Assembly (NCBI GenBank): GCA_905250125.1
Contig: CAJNOL010000426.1
Location: 1-64,000 of the forward strand
From: Rotaria sordida
Lineage: Eukaryota; Rotifera; Eurotatoria; Philodinida; Philodinidae
Length of the DNA stretch: 64,000 nucleotides
Direction: 5' to 3'
Both the position numbers and the translations under genes were made by a program. This document shows positions 12,912 to 24,710 of the stretch, in pieces (the stretch's first letter is position 1; each line of letters starts with the position of its first letter). Under the pieces are notes generated by a model. It worked only from the letters and a program-made list of their open reading frames with translations. It made no database searches and was not told where the DNA came from.

Positions 12912-15900
12912 ATGAATTTCATCATATTGATTATAATCATATATATATTAACAAATTTTGTTGAATCAACTCATTTCTATGGTGGAACTATAACATGGAA
13001 ACCTACGGATAATACAACAACTGGTTCAACACTTCCTATCATCTTTACACAATCATATCAATGGCGACAATCAGGTCCTCTCACATATTGTAATCAATCT
13101 TATGTTTTAAATCATTCACCTCAAATTCCAACAGGAATTAGTAAACTAATATGTCTTACATCTAATAGTTCTTGTGGTGGTTATAATGCACTTAATATCA
13201 GTGGATATTGTACTGACTTCAGTACAATTCTTGATTTAAGTTCAAGTCAAATTTCAACAGTTCAAAATATAACAATTGGTTCGAAGTTCTGTATTGCATT
13301 TCAAGGCGCAACTTGGATTGGTCTACAAACAGTCAATTGTGTAACAAGTGCTTCTACTACTTCGAATACTACTACTATATCAACAACAACTCTCTCTAGT
13401 TGTTATAATAGTGCTCCTAGATGGTCGATCGGTTGTTGTCTTGATTTATCAATTAGATTAGATGGATTAATTAATACACCACCTGTTACAAATATTATCT
13501 CGCGTATGTTATTTACGTAGAAAAAATTATTTTTAGAATCTACTCGACTTCTCAGTCTACTTTCATGATTCTTGAAAATAAATAAAAGCTTCTCTGATTA
13601 TTCTTTTCAAAAAAGGAGAAAAAAAACGTTTTTGTCCTACTTGTTAATGAGTAACAATGCTTCGCTACTTTAGTTATTTAACTCTTTCCGACCATCTACC
13701 AGACGATAAGTAGTAAAAAAATCTTTTCCTGCATCATTATACTTCCCCCACTATGGGAAGTGGATAAGTATGTTCTTCGGAACAACATATAGGTCAAACT
13801 TGAAACTTGAATTCAACTATTCATATTATATTGCTGAACACTTAGCGAGAATAGATGTAAGGGTGACACAACTTTTCCTGAGTGACTCATCTTTAATATC
13901 AGCGTTACGACATGAGGACACGTAGTCTTCCCACCAGAAAGAGCCGCAACCCATGCTCATCTCTGTGTATGCAATAAAGTCAATAGTTGAAAAGTTGAAT
14001 TCAACTTTCAAGTTTGACACTATTGCACAAATACATAATGAGACTAGACTGATAAAAAAAAAGAACTAAAAAATAAAATAAAAATCTGAAATGTACATCG
14101 AATGAAATTCTTGTTTGTTCATGAATATAGAAATTTGTTTTTTTTTAATGTTTATGTGTCTAGCTATAAATGTACTTGTTGATACTGAAACAAATATTAA
14201 AATTCCAGTGATCGATGCTAACAATGATGTTATACGGTTATTTATTTTCTTTCTACTAAATATAAACCATTGATTATTTCTATTTCAGTTGTCGTTGGGC
14301 TCAAAACACATCATTACTTGATGAATGTGGTGATGTCTGTGGAATAGCACCTGCTAGTACACTCAACAGCAATGATTGTATATTAACATTTAATAGTACA
14401 GGCACTATTGTTGGACAATATTATCCAATTACTTTGATGATTGAAGATTATTATAGAGAATCATCATATTTACCATATAGTAGTATTCCTCTACAGTTTT
14501 TAATTAAAATCATTAATAAACCTAATTGCTTTACAAAACCGATGGTTAGTTCCAATTTATCAAATTGCACTCCTATTAGTGTTGGAGTTGAATTTAATTT
14601 TACATTAACAATCCAACAAGGTTGTTCGAATATAACAATAGTAGATCTATTTAGAACATCACCATTAAATATGTATAAAAATGATTTAATACAAGTTGGA
14701 TCGACTAATATATGGATTATTACTGAAACATGGATACCAACTATTGATCAAATTGGATCTCAGGTTTATTGTGCTATTGCAACTGATAGGTTTTTATAGG
14801 AATCATATTCATATTGAATTTCTTTTTGACATGTTTTCTTTTTTTTTCCTTTTAGTAATAATATACAATCAGATCAATACTGCACAACATTTACAGTTTT
14901 ACCCGTTGGACAAACACTTAATTGTATGTTTCTTAGTTTTAAATAGAATAATCAATATAAATATAATTTAGGTCCAACCGATTTTATACTAAATAGAACG
15001 ACAACGTAAGTTAATATCTATTGAAAAATAATGATAAAATTTTTAAAAAAAAGTTTTTTTTTTCTTTTGATACAAGTTAAACTACTTCTATGTATGAAAT
15101 ATATTTAGAACTACAAATACAACTACAACATCAGTGTAAGTTTCATCAGACGTTTGTTTTTTTTATGATGAAAAATAATTTTCAATTAAAGTACAATGTT
15201 GACTTTTGTAACAACAACAGTAGCATCATCAACATCAATGATAGGAACAGGTTTGATTATATTTATATTCTTATTAGAAAGATTCTTCATTTTTGATAAA
15301 TCGATCTTTTTTTTTTTTCAACATACTTTTACCATCAGTTTATGTAAATGACAATTCTGGATTAAATAGTTTAAATCTTGGACTTATTCTTGGTTTCGGT
15401 TTACCATTATTATTATTATTAATTGCTTTGTCATTATATTGCTGTTGTTGTCAACATTGTCAATTTTTCAGGTTAGATTTTTATTTATTCTAAAATATAA
15501 TTTTATCAATTTTATATATTTGATAATATTCTTTCAATAATAGTCAAATAGATTTTCATTATTTTTTAATATATTATTAATCATTTATATTCTGAATGTG
15601 TTTTTTTTAGTGGCAAATCTTTTCGTCGATATTTAAAACGTGATCAAAATGTTGATCAACAGGTAAAATAATTTGATTAATTAAACGAAAATTGATTTAT
15701 CTAATTCAGGATAATTTACCTGATTATCGTCATCAATATATAAATGATAATAATATTGTTGAGAAAAAATATCAATTAAATTATTCGAACAAAATTCAAT
15801 CATTTACAAAAGAAAATTCCCATACATCACTGTCACTTTCTGATGTTCAAACAAATTATATGAATATAACAAAAACATCATTTCTTTCACCTTCGTCCTA

Positions 15901-16033
15901 CAGTCTTCCAACTATTGACGTTCCATATACAAGATATAATTCATCATCAACTACAAAATCAATGCAAAATGATTCTATTCTTATGCGTGATTATTCTATA
16001 CAACAGAAGAGACACAGTCTTTACACATCATAA
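12912..16033 (+). CDS. Type I single-pass surface protein with an HFYGG-type ectodomain
   Basis: Ten exons (12912-13503, 14164-14236, 14289-14789, 14856-14923, 14972-15005, 15109-15135, 15192-15250, 15339-15471, 15611-15662, 15710-16033) are all in phase and give about 620 aa. A signal peptide (residues 1-19) precedes HFYGGTITWK (21-30). The ectodomain has many Cys and N-glycosylation sequons and a PVIDANNDVIRCRWA segment. A Thr/Ser-rich stalk (about 425-450) precedes one membrane helix (about 464-485, GFGLPLLLLLIALSLY), then a CCCC cluster likely to be palmitoylated. The cytosolic tail of about 130 aa carries several Tyr and Ser sites. The ATG at 12912 was chosen because it starts the signal peptide. 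HFxGG...W ectodomains occur in large families of invertebrate and protist surface proteins of unknown ligand, so function stays unknown. Architecture is secure, role is not. Confidence 0.82.
13793..14018. repeat. Short inverted-repeat element in intron 1 of the surface-protein gene
   Basis: GTCAAACTTGAAACTTGAAT (13793 onward, 26-nt arm) is repeated inverted as the arm ending in CAAGTTTGAC at 14018, with one mismatch. It lies in the 660-nt first intron, the only long intron of this gene. The interior is non-coding, consistent with a MITE of about 230 bp. Confidence 0.75.
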
Positions 16034-16380
16034 ATTTTTATTAGATAGAAGACATTTAACGCAAATCACCATCGAACCTGCTCAGTCGATTATCATTGAT
16101 TTTACTCGTTTTTCTTACGTGTATAATAAATTTCTATGCAAGCCGTTTCGAAAAAAAATTGTTTCATTCATAAAATATTTGAATTTTTTTGAAAGCTTCC
16201 CAGTCAATATATGAAATTTTTTGTAACATCAATATCTATTTAACTTGAAATTTTTACTCTAAATAGATATCATCATTCTCTATTACCAAAAAAAAAAAAT
16301 GAGCTCAAATGAATGAACCGTTTATAAGTTGACCAAGACTACCAAGTTACATGAAACAAATTTCACTTTTTGGTATTTTA

Positions 16381-17111
16381 TGCATATAAAGTGAACAGTT
16401 AAAGTTGAAGACACTTTTATTTTTGAAGTTTTTCATCGATGATGAGTAGCTACGTCAAATTGAAATAGTGATGTTAGATAGCTCTTGAAATTCTCTATCA
16501 AATAGAATATATATCAAATTTTCAAAAGATACTTTATCAAGAGAGTTTTGCAGAAAATCATGCCAGAGGAATTTCAACTCGTAGACAATTTTGACAGAAA
16601 GATTTTTCAATGTGAGCATCTCAAAAAGCAGAAAATTCTCAACAAAATCAAGGATCGCCCAGCTCTCTACGATATCCCTTCACAAAGTTATAAGCATTAG
16701 AAAAACGAAAAAAAAACGCGTTTTTCGTCGATTTTTATCAAAAAACGCCCTCAAATTCGGTAAAAACTGCGTTTTTTTTCGTTTTTTTCTAATGCTTATA
16801 ACTTTGTGAAGGAATATCGTAGAGAGCTGAGCGGTCTTTGATTTTGTTGAGAATTTTCTTCTCTTTGAGATGGTTATATTGAAAAATCTTTCTGTCAAAA
16901 TTGTCTACGAGTTGAAATTCCTCTGGCATGATTTTCTGCAAAACTCTCTTGATAAAGTATCTTTTGAAAATTTGATATATATTCTATTTGATAGAGAATT
17001 TCAAGAGCTATCTAACATCACTATTTCGATTTGACTTAGCTACTCATCATCGATGAAAAACTTCAAAAATAAAAGTCTCTTCAACTTTTACTGTCCACTT
17101 CATATATCGAC
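16381..17111. repeat. Giant palindrome 1, about 345-nt arms
   Basis: The left arm (about 16381-16725) and right arm (about 16768-17111) are near-identical inverted copies separated by about 40 nt. Shared blocks include TTTTGCAGAAAATCATGCCA, CAACTCGTAGACAATTTTGA and TCACAAAGTTATAAGCATTA, each found on both strands. Because of the symmetry, the same 72-codon frame appears on both strands with two near-identical translations, so it is not a gene. A transcript would fold into a hairpin of more than 300 bp. No transposase is encoded. Confidence 0.9.
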
Positions 17112-17244
17112 TAGACAGATCACGCTAGAGAATTGACATTGTGGCTATAGAGAGATCACATTTAGTACTAAGTCTCGTAAAAATTCAGCTTTCTAGCTAA
17201 TTCCTATGGCTCAGACGACTCTCGTCAAAATCACGAGTTTTAGA

Positions 17245-17865
17245 GAGGCCGATCTAGTGCAAAATCAGATCTGTGTCATTTTAAGCTACAGACTTTGTAC
17301 TACAAAGCCATGCAAAAATTGGCTTAAGACGTTTTAAAATACCGTGCAGAGTCTTATCGGAAGATGTACCCAAAACTGACCTCTTTCATGTTTAACTGAT
17401 TGAGATTTATCTAGAAATTATTAAAAATGTAACATGATACGAGGAAAATTTTTATCTACTATATTTCTTTGAAAATAACAAAAAAAAAGTTTTGGCCCAA
17501 AATCCTGGAGGGAGGTACGGAGATTTCGGAAAGAAATTTTGCCGTACCTCCCTCCGGGCTTTTGAGTCGAAAAATTTTATTGCCATTTTCAAAGAGGTTA
17601 TATAATTGAATTAAGAGGGAATTAAGTACAAATAAATAGGGAATAAAAACTTTCTTCGTATCATATAACATTTTTAATAATTCCTAAACAAATCTGAATC
17701 AGCTAAGCATGAAAGAGGCCAATTTTGGATTCATCATCCGATAAGGCTCTGCGTGGTATCCTACAGTGTCCCAAGACAATTCTTGCAAGACTTTCTAATA
17801 CTAAGTGTGTAGTTTAAAAGTATACAGATCTGATTTTGCTCTTGATCAACCCTTTCCAAAAGCAT
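17245..17865. repeat. Giant palindrome 2, adjacent to palindrome 1
   Basis: Sequence from about 17245 to 17865 reads as an imperfect palindrome. CAAAATCAGATCTG, GAGTCTTATCGGA, CCTCTTTCATG and AATTATTAAAAATGT on the left recur inverted on the right. The core is GGAGGGAGGTACGG...CCGTACCTCCCTCC (about 17507-17555), unusually GC-rich for this DNA. It starts about 135 nt after palindrome 1 but shares no obvious sequence with it. It is non-coding. Confidence 0.85.
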
Positions 17866-19949
17866 AATTTAGACGAAAATCGCATTTTTGACATATATCC
17901 TTGATTTGAAAAGAATAATTGATTAAAATGAATCTTTTCATAGGATATTCATTTAAAAGTTGATGTAGGAAACATATTCCATAAATTTAAAAAAATTCAA
18001 TAAATATCTCGAAAAAAGGCTCTAGATCCTTTGTTTACATCTCTATTCATAAATATGGCCAAAAAATCAAAAGTGAACACAAACTAAGAAAAAAAAAGAA
18101 AAGAACATACTTATATTAAAAGTTCATATTAACGATGAAATTTGAATGTTAATCATCTAAAAATAGAGAAAAAAGCCGAATAGTCGAAATAAGAAGACTT
18201 TTTTCTAATTAAATCTGATTTGCCTAATTGCATATGCAATGATTTTAACCGAGGAACAACATATCAAATAAATATGAGCTGCACTGTAGTTTGAGGGAAT
18301 AATGCAATGAAAATTTAACGATTACTCACTTGCATCAGTCTAATAAGATAGTCAATTGGCCAAAGGCTTAGTAAATTATAGTTACTTAACAATATTGTTA
18401 GAGCGCTGATTAATCACTAGTATATCAATATATTTATCATTATCGAAATCATCCAAGATAATCGAATATAGTTGTCTGACAACTGGATATGAGTTTGAAA
18501 AGTTCTATTCTCATTGAAAAAGCATGAGACGAATGTTGCTTTTATTTTGATTGATCACTACTAGATCTATCATATTATTTGGTTTATTCGTAATTTGTTT
18601 CATTTTTCTACGGATTAGAACACACATGTGCAAAAAAAATAAATTTCATAAGTTTATTTCATATCAATAATCCGTTACTATTATATATCATATGTAGACC
18701 ATTATAACCAATTTTAATTGAAATTATTCTTTGATACTAGTAATAGAGTATCGATTAAATATATATAATGCGATAGATTTTATAGAGATATAGCACATAA
18801 GATCGAAGTATTCATTTAAATAAGCTCTAAGAGTATGTTATTAACTCCAAAATACTATCAAGTATTCTATATAGCAATACATTAGCGTATTACGTACGTC
18901 ATAGTATAGAATAGGTATTTCATTGTTTTCAGATAAGGATTTTTTACGATCTAACGGGTTAAGTTTTATGTGAAAAAAAACGAATATAAAGAAAGAGCAA
19001 TTTTATAAAAATCATATTAGAAAAATAATGGCACACTCTGATAGTATATTAAATCATAAGCCGCGAAAATAGGAGCTCCTCTTAGTTAAAAATAATTCGT
19101 TATTACCAAGTTAAACTAACAAGATATTTTTATTTTTATTGTTTCTGCGAAATATTTCTTAAAGACACTCTATAACCCCAATCTGGGAACCTTCGTGCGA
19201 CCTCTGAATGACAGCTGATAAAGAAGATACAACAATCTTTTGTACCTTTTTTTATTTTTCTCTATATTTTTTTGCAGCTAGAAACGAAATGATATCTTTT
19301 ATTCAGATGTCTGTTGTCAATGAATTTTCAAAATTGATAAAAACAAAGATGTCTGTTATTCATCATGATTTTTGTTTGATGTTGAATAAAAAAAATCTAT
19401 AAAAACTTCAAGGATTAACATTAAGAAAAAGAAATGATTTGCTTTAAATCTAATAGAAATTTCTTTAATAAGCGTTAATGAAATTGTTTATCTCAAAATC
19501 CAACAAAAGAAAATCGTCGTTTTTTTCATTGTTTAAATAAACTAAACTTGTAACTGTCACCATTTTCATCGTTCTTTTTCTTCAGATAATAATAAAAAGG
19601 AAGTTGAATAAACTCATAATTACTCATAATTCATATCTGTAATTGCGTTAATCTAATTTTAATATTCTTTCGAAATAAAATCTGTTTTATTTCATTTTAT
19701 TTTATTTTTGATCCTAAAATGCACTCGTTGTCTAAAAGGTGTCTTGACATCTGACTATAGATCGTTTTTTTGTCTTCGATTGTTTTTCTCTCGAGAAAGA
19801 AAAAGAATATGTACTCAGAGACATTCATTTATATGACATTCAACTAATAATAAAGCATGAACTTAGTCTAATATAATATCTAGGAAGTAAATCGAATTGA
19901 TTTATTTAAAAATAAATATTTGTTAAAATTTTCTTAATAAAATTGAATA
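17866..19949. other. 2.1-kb intergenic region, nothing recognised
   Basis: AT-rich, with stops in all frames apart from short chance frames (for example 19208-19402, which shows no coding signature). No RNA gene or strong repeat was identified. Confidence 0.4.
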
Positions 19950-20217
19950 ATGACATCGAATTCATCAAAAGTAAATCAAATGGATAAATCAAATTTAACA
20001 AATTTATCTCGTCGTGATGCAACACAAATGGGTGATCGTAATATTGATCCAAATATTCGTCATGGAAAAAAAACCTGAAGATCCTCGTAAGTCTTCAAAT
20101 ACAGCAAATGAGAATTTTTATAAAAACAAAAAAGATCCACAAGCAAACGAGAAAGTTAAACGAAGTTTTGATCAACAACAAGATCCATTGAAAAAGAAAC
20201 GTGAAGAAAAAAAATAA
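19950..20217 (+). CDS. Small Lys/Asp/Asn-rich protein, frameshifted in an A-run
   Basis: The frame from the ATG at 19950 (start MTSNSSKVNQMDKSN) runs cleanly to a run of eight A residues at 20066-20073 and then hits a stop. Ignoring one A restores a continuous hydrophilic frame ending at the TAA at 20215-20217. The whole product would be about 88 aa, strongly charged and probably unstructured, with a Lys/Glu-rich C-terminus. Coding character on both sides of the A-run argues for a real small gene with either a sequencing or assembly indel or a recent frameshift. I do not recognise the family. Confidence 0.5.
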
Positions 20218-21169
20218 TTTAATGCAACAAACTTTATCATTATTATTCGAGCATTTTTTTGTTTTCGTTCAAATTGTTATTTTAATTTAACTATAAAATA
20301 AACTTTTAAAATAGATTTTTTATTTTTTGTTTTTTTATAAATTTATAAAAATTCTACTGATAATCATAAGTTTATTTTAAAATTTCGAATCAATATTAAA
20401 TTATTCTTTACCTTATTGAATGCATTCATATGTCTATTGAGTTAAATATTCATGTTTTTGTTTTTCATCTATGAAATGATTAATAAATATAAAACTATTC
20501 GAATCATTTTCTTTGTAGCTAAATTAATATCGATGATTGATAAGGTTAAATCATTGACAAATCCATATGATAATAGATGATTATGGATGATCATCTATAT
20601 ATAAAGAAGAACGAAAAACCTTTTGTAAAAGAAAAGAGAAGATAAATGACAAGAACAAATGTCCTGTCTTAATATTGTTATTTATTTTTGTCTCAATAGA
20701 AATATATTCTGATAACTTTCAGTTCTCCATCCATAAACCTAATGACATTTTCATCTCGTCTAGAATATAATGTCTCTACAATTCTATAACTTGATTTCTC
20801 TCTCTTTCTCAATATTACATGGATAAAACAGCGATAACTCGATAACAAAAAACTACGTTAGGATATTTGTCTTTTATTTCATCATCTTCTTCTCGTAGTT
20901 AGTGTATGTATTCTAACGGGTACAGCAGAATAGATGGCTCTCTCTGTATTTTGACCATACATTTTTAAGTGTTCGTCCGATCGAGTTAATTTTTTTGCTA
21001 AATATGCTTTACAAAACTATTTAGTTTATTTATGGTAAATAATTACGGTTAGTTTTTGACAAACGATACAATCGATTAGTACAATTAGTACAATTTTTCA
21101 TCTTTTTTTTAACACGAGCTTTTTTATTTTATTTAATTTTATCCGAATTCATTTGTTAGACTAATAAAT
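20218..21169. other. Intergenic, nothing recognised
   Basis: AT-rich stretch between the small gene and the mariner relic. No feature is supportable. Confidence 0.35.
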
Positions 21170-21745
21170 CCCATATACAATAATCCAAAGGATTAATATT
21201 AAGATTATTTGAAGGTCAATCATCTTTATCGATAAAATTTGGAAAACTGTCCTTGTACCATTCTTGTGATAGATTATGTATATTTCGCTTTCGACCATCT
21301 TGTTGGTAAGTTTGGTTACTCTAAATCAATTTATCTTCAAAGTTCTTAGCCACTGACAAGACTTCCTTAAAACTATTAGTTTATTTGGAAAAGTTTATTT
21401 TCGTTTAATACTACCATTTACATCAGCTTCAGCACTGTTAACTGCCTATATTGAACATAATACATTCCATCTAAATCACAAATTTTTTCATCTGAAAAAA
21501 GAATTTTCAATGCTAATTCTTTTGTCTTTGCGAATGTTAGTAAGCAACCATTCAATTCGGTTCTTATATAGTCCAACTTTCAGATCATCTTTTAATATTC
21601 GTCGAACTGATCATTCAGAAATATTCAACTCGTTTGCTAATATTCAGGATGATATTCTTGTTTTGACGTTTTGTATCATGTCTTTGGTATGAACAACACG
21701 AAAACAAACACCAGGACTTGATAAATTAATTGAGTCGGTCTCTCT
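21170..21745 (-). pseudogene. Decayed Tc1/mariner-type transposase
   Basis: Reading the minus strand, pieces of a Tc1/mariner transposase are visible in order but broken by stops and frameshifts. There is a helix-turn-helix part (VKTRISS, then ELNISE and SVRRILKDDL), a middle part with FSDEKICDLDG that matches the family's first catalytic-Asp region, and a 3' part (FPNFIDKDD, a stop where Trp is expected, then NPLDYCIWDLL) that matches the usual FIDKDxWPPNSPDLNPLDY block. Terminal repeats were not found. It is an ancient inactive relic about 450 nt upstream of the MFS gene. Confidence 0.8.
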
Positions 21746-22194
21746 AATCATTTTGCACTATCGTTGAATCATTCTATAACCAATAGCATCATTCAAATGA
21801 CGAAATATGATCATTTTCGTATTTGAAAAGTCCAATTTTTTCTAAGGTTTTACTTTTCATGTTCTAAAACTAGACTCGATTTAGAGAGAAGAACAATGAG
21901 TTAGAGAATTTGATGAGGTATCCTTGAAAAAAATAAAACTCGATAGGATGAACAGTTAAAAAGTTCTAGTGAAAATAGTGATAGAGCCATTTATTCTATC
22001 TTACTCGTTAATAACATCAATGTGAAATGATCTAAGATAAAGATATTATTTCTGTGTAAAGGTTAGTTAATAATAAACGAGATAGAAAAATAAAAAATCG
22101 AAAATAATATTTATTTAAGATAGAAATGATCAATATTTGTCAAATAAATAAATCGAATAAATCTTATATGAATATTAATTTTAGTTAAATAAAA

Positions 22195-23778
22195 ATGTTA
22201 TCAAAAAAAAATGATAAAACAAATAAAGGATCAATTTTTTCTGGAAAAGAAAAACGAAATATAATAATTTATATAATTGGTATTGTTATTTATAAATTTG
22301 GTTTAGAAGCATTTAATGGATCTATAATGGCGCTTGCTACAAATCGTTATGATCAAGATGCATTAAAAAATCGAATAGCTCCACATACATTTGAACGAGT
22401 TGGATTACTTTTTGGTTTAAATCAAGCATCACAATGTATTGGTTCTTCTCTTATTGCTCCTCTTATTAAACATTATCCTTCTCGAACAATATTATCAATA
22501 GGAATTTTTTTTTTTGGATTATTTACTGCTATTTTAATTATTCTTGATGCTGCTACTGGTGGATATATAAAACCAAAAAATTTTAATTTAACTAATAAAA
22601 ATGATTTTAGTTATTATGGTCAATATAAAACAGATTGGATAATACTTATTTTTTCTATAACTGGTATTGCTTATGGTTTAGTTGAATCAATTCATCGAGT
22701 TATTCCAAGAGATTTAGTTGGTTATAATATTCAAAAATTACAAAGATTTGATGCATTAGTTCATATTTTTTATGCTACATCTGGTGCTTTTGGAGCTTTT
22801 ATTACTGGTCTTATTTTAATTCCAAATCTTGGAAATAATCAATCTTTTATAATTACACCTATTTTATTTACTGCATCAGGAATGATATGGTTATTTATGA
22901 GTTCATTTAAAACAAAAAAAAAAAGCAAAGAAAAAGATAAAGAAATCTCAAATAGTAAAAAAGTTAAATCAAATTATTTGAAAATAATTATTAAAAATTT
23001 AATAGGTTTTGTAAAATCTATTTATATTGGTGGAAAAATAATATTTACAAATCGAAAATATATTTGGTTATTTAGTTGTTATTCATTAACACTTTATGCA
23101 CATAGATATCTTGAAGATGGTATTGCTCCACAAGTTGCTAGACGATATTTAGGCAATTCTGATTGGTCAGAAATTATTATTGGTGGATCAAATTTTGGTG
23201 AATTACTTGGTGCTTTTTTTGTTTTATTTTTATCTAATTCAATTCAAAATCCATTACCTTGGTTAAGATTAAGTTCATTAACATTAATTATTATTTGGTA
23301 TATACCATATTTTTATCCTCCTATAAATAATATAAAATATCCATGGATTATTGCTTTAACATTTATTCCAATATCATTTGGATGGTCTGCTTCTGATGTA
23401 ACACTTATTGCTTATATACAATCATCTATGACATCTCTTGAATCAACATATCAAGATATATCAGTTTTAGGAGCTGTTATGGCTTTTTTATATTCATCTT
23501 ATATTATTATTTATGCTATTGCAAATCCATTTCTTGGAAAATATATTGATAATATTTATAAATCTCATGGAACAATAAGACCAGCATTGATTTATACTGT
23601 TGGTGTTCAATTTACTGTAATTATGATTATTGTTTTACTATCGACTTTTATTCCACCAGGTGCTTTTTCATTCAATCCTAAAATTGATTATCAACAAGAA
23701 GATTCATCTGAAGAAGCTGATGATTCACATACATTTATCGATAATAATCATCAATCAATTGAATCTATCAAACGTTGA
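22195..23778 (+). CDS. MFS-like multi-pass membrane transporter
   Basis: This intronless frame encodes 527 aa with about ten to twelve hydrophobic helices, for example IIIYIIGIVIYKFGLEAFNG near residue 25 and TILSIGIFFFGLFTAILII near 103. A charged Lys-rich loop (about 240-263) sits near the middle and divides two halves, as in major facilitator superfamily proteins. A charged, acidic C-terminal tail follows the last helix. No substrate-defining motif was recognised, so the substrate is unassigned; vacuolar or plasma membrane location is possible. It lacks the classical GxLaDrxGrkxxl loop in clear form. The ATG at 22195 is preceded by A-rich sequence. Intronless structure, unlike most neighbours, could mean retroposition or horizontal origin. 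Confidence 0.72.
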   Translation: MLSKKNDKTNKGSIFSGKEKRNIIIYIIGIVIYKFGLEAFNGSIMALATNRYDQDALKNRIAPHTFERVGLLFGLNQASQCIGSSLIAPLIKHYPSRTILSIGIFFFGLFTAILIILDAATGGYIKPKNFNLTNKNDFSYYGQYKTDWIILIFSITGIAYGLVESIHRVIPRDLVGYNIQKLQRFDALVHIFYATSGAFGAFITGLILIPNLGNNQSFIITPILFTASGMIWLFMSSFKTKKKSKEKDKEISNSKKVKSNYLKIIIKNLIGFVKSIYIGGKIIFTNRKYIWLFSCYSLTLYAHRYLEDGIAPQVARRYLGNSDWSEIIIGGSNFGELLGAFFVLFLSNSIQNPLPWLRLSSLTLIIIWYIPYFYPPINNIKYPWIIALTFIPISFGWSASDVTLIAYIQSSMTSLESTYQDISVLGAVMAFLYSSYIIIYAIANPFLGKYIDNIYKSHGTIRPALIYTVGVQFTVIMIIVLLSTFIPPGAFSFNPKIDYQQEDSSEEADDSHTFIDNNHQSIESIKR

Positions 23779-23939
23779 ATTGGATTTTTTACAAGAAGAT
23801 ATTTTTCAAATGATTAATTCTCTTTATTATTTACGAGATTTATTTTCATATCTTTTAGAAAAAAAAAAAGTTTTCAAGTAACATGTCTGAAATGTCTAAT
23901 TGTTGTCGCTTTTTATTAGAAATTTCAAAGTTGAATGTT

Positions 23940-24710
23940 GAATTTTATTTTAAATTTAGGGTCATTTCCTCCAAAAATTGATCTCATTCTAGGAACATCC
24001 AAATACTATGAAACTTTTAGGATATGTTTGTCTGTAAGAAGGATGTCTCTGATTAAATTTTCAGCCTCCTATCCTGAGGCATTAGGGCGATACGAACCAA
24101 ACAAGGCTCGAAAAATAGCTTATCGTGTCTCCAAAAATTCTGTGTGAACGTTCATTCAATATGCTTGATTGTTTTGTTTGTTCTTCAAGAGCATGTCCGG
24201 ATGCAGTGCCTATGAGGACCCTCTTTTTTTTACTCTTATCTTTTTCGAGGAAAAAATGGCCTGACAAGTTCAATCACTGAAAAAATTCTCAAAAAAAAAT
24301 GGCGCTCATATTAGAAAATTGCTTATCAATATAATAATAACAAAGCTTTATCAAAAAAACGGTCTCTCATAGGCACTACAGTTTTTTATGCACTTGAAGA
24401 ACAAAAAAAAATATTTGACTTTATATCGGATTATAGTTGATTTTCGCTGGAGATGCGTCGTTCGACTACCATTTTGAGAAAAAACGAAAAAAAGATTTTT
24501 GAGTTTTTCCAAAAACTGTTGCTTTTTCGAAGAGGTGTTGTCGAAAATCTTGAAAATTTTTCGGAAAAAAAATGAGATATCGAAGAAAAGTTTTATCGGT
24601 TATGAAAGAACAAATGACAGACTATCCTTCTATCTATTGATCTCAATTTCAATGATTCTGACGAAAACCTAACTTTTTTGAGGGGGAACCTTAACATAAA
24701 TATTAACTGA
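23940..24710. repeat. Dispersed foldback repeat, copy 1
   Basis: This block is homologous along its length to 27840-28565 in the same orientation. Shared phrases include TGAAACTTT-AGGATATG, TTTGACGAAAA-type ends, GAGAAAAAACGAAAAA and CTTTTTTGA-GGGGA. It has internal inverted arms near 24180-24220 and 24360-24400 (GTGCCTATGAG/CTCATAGGCAC). It is non-coding and begins about 160 nt past the MFS stop codon. Confidence 0.75.

Noticed and set aside
13826-14020. 64-codon minus-strand frame with several Cys
   Set aside because: It is the interior and arm of the short inverted-repeat element in intron 1 of the surface-protein gene.
16591-16898. Near-identical 72-codon open frames on both strands
   Set aside because: They are mirror products of the two arms of one palindrome. 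Symmetry forces both frames to exist, and neither has coding features or homology.
19208-19402. 64-codon open frame with a hydrophobic patch
   Set aside because: Isolated, no homology, no upstream signals; expected by chance in a 2-kb AT-rich stretch.
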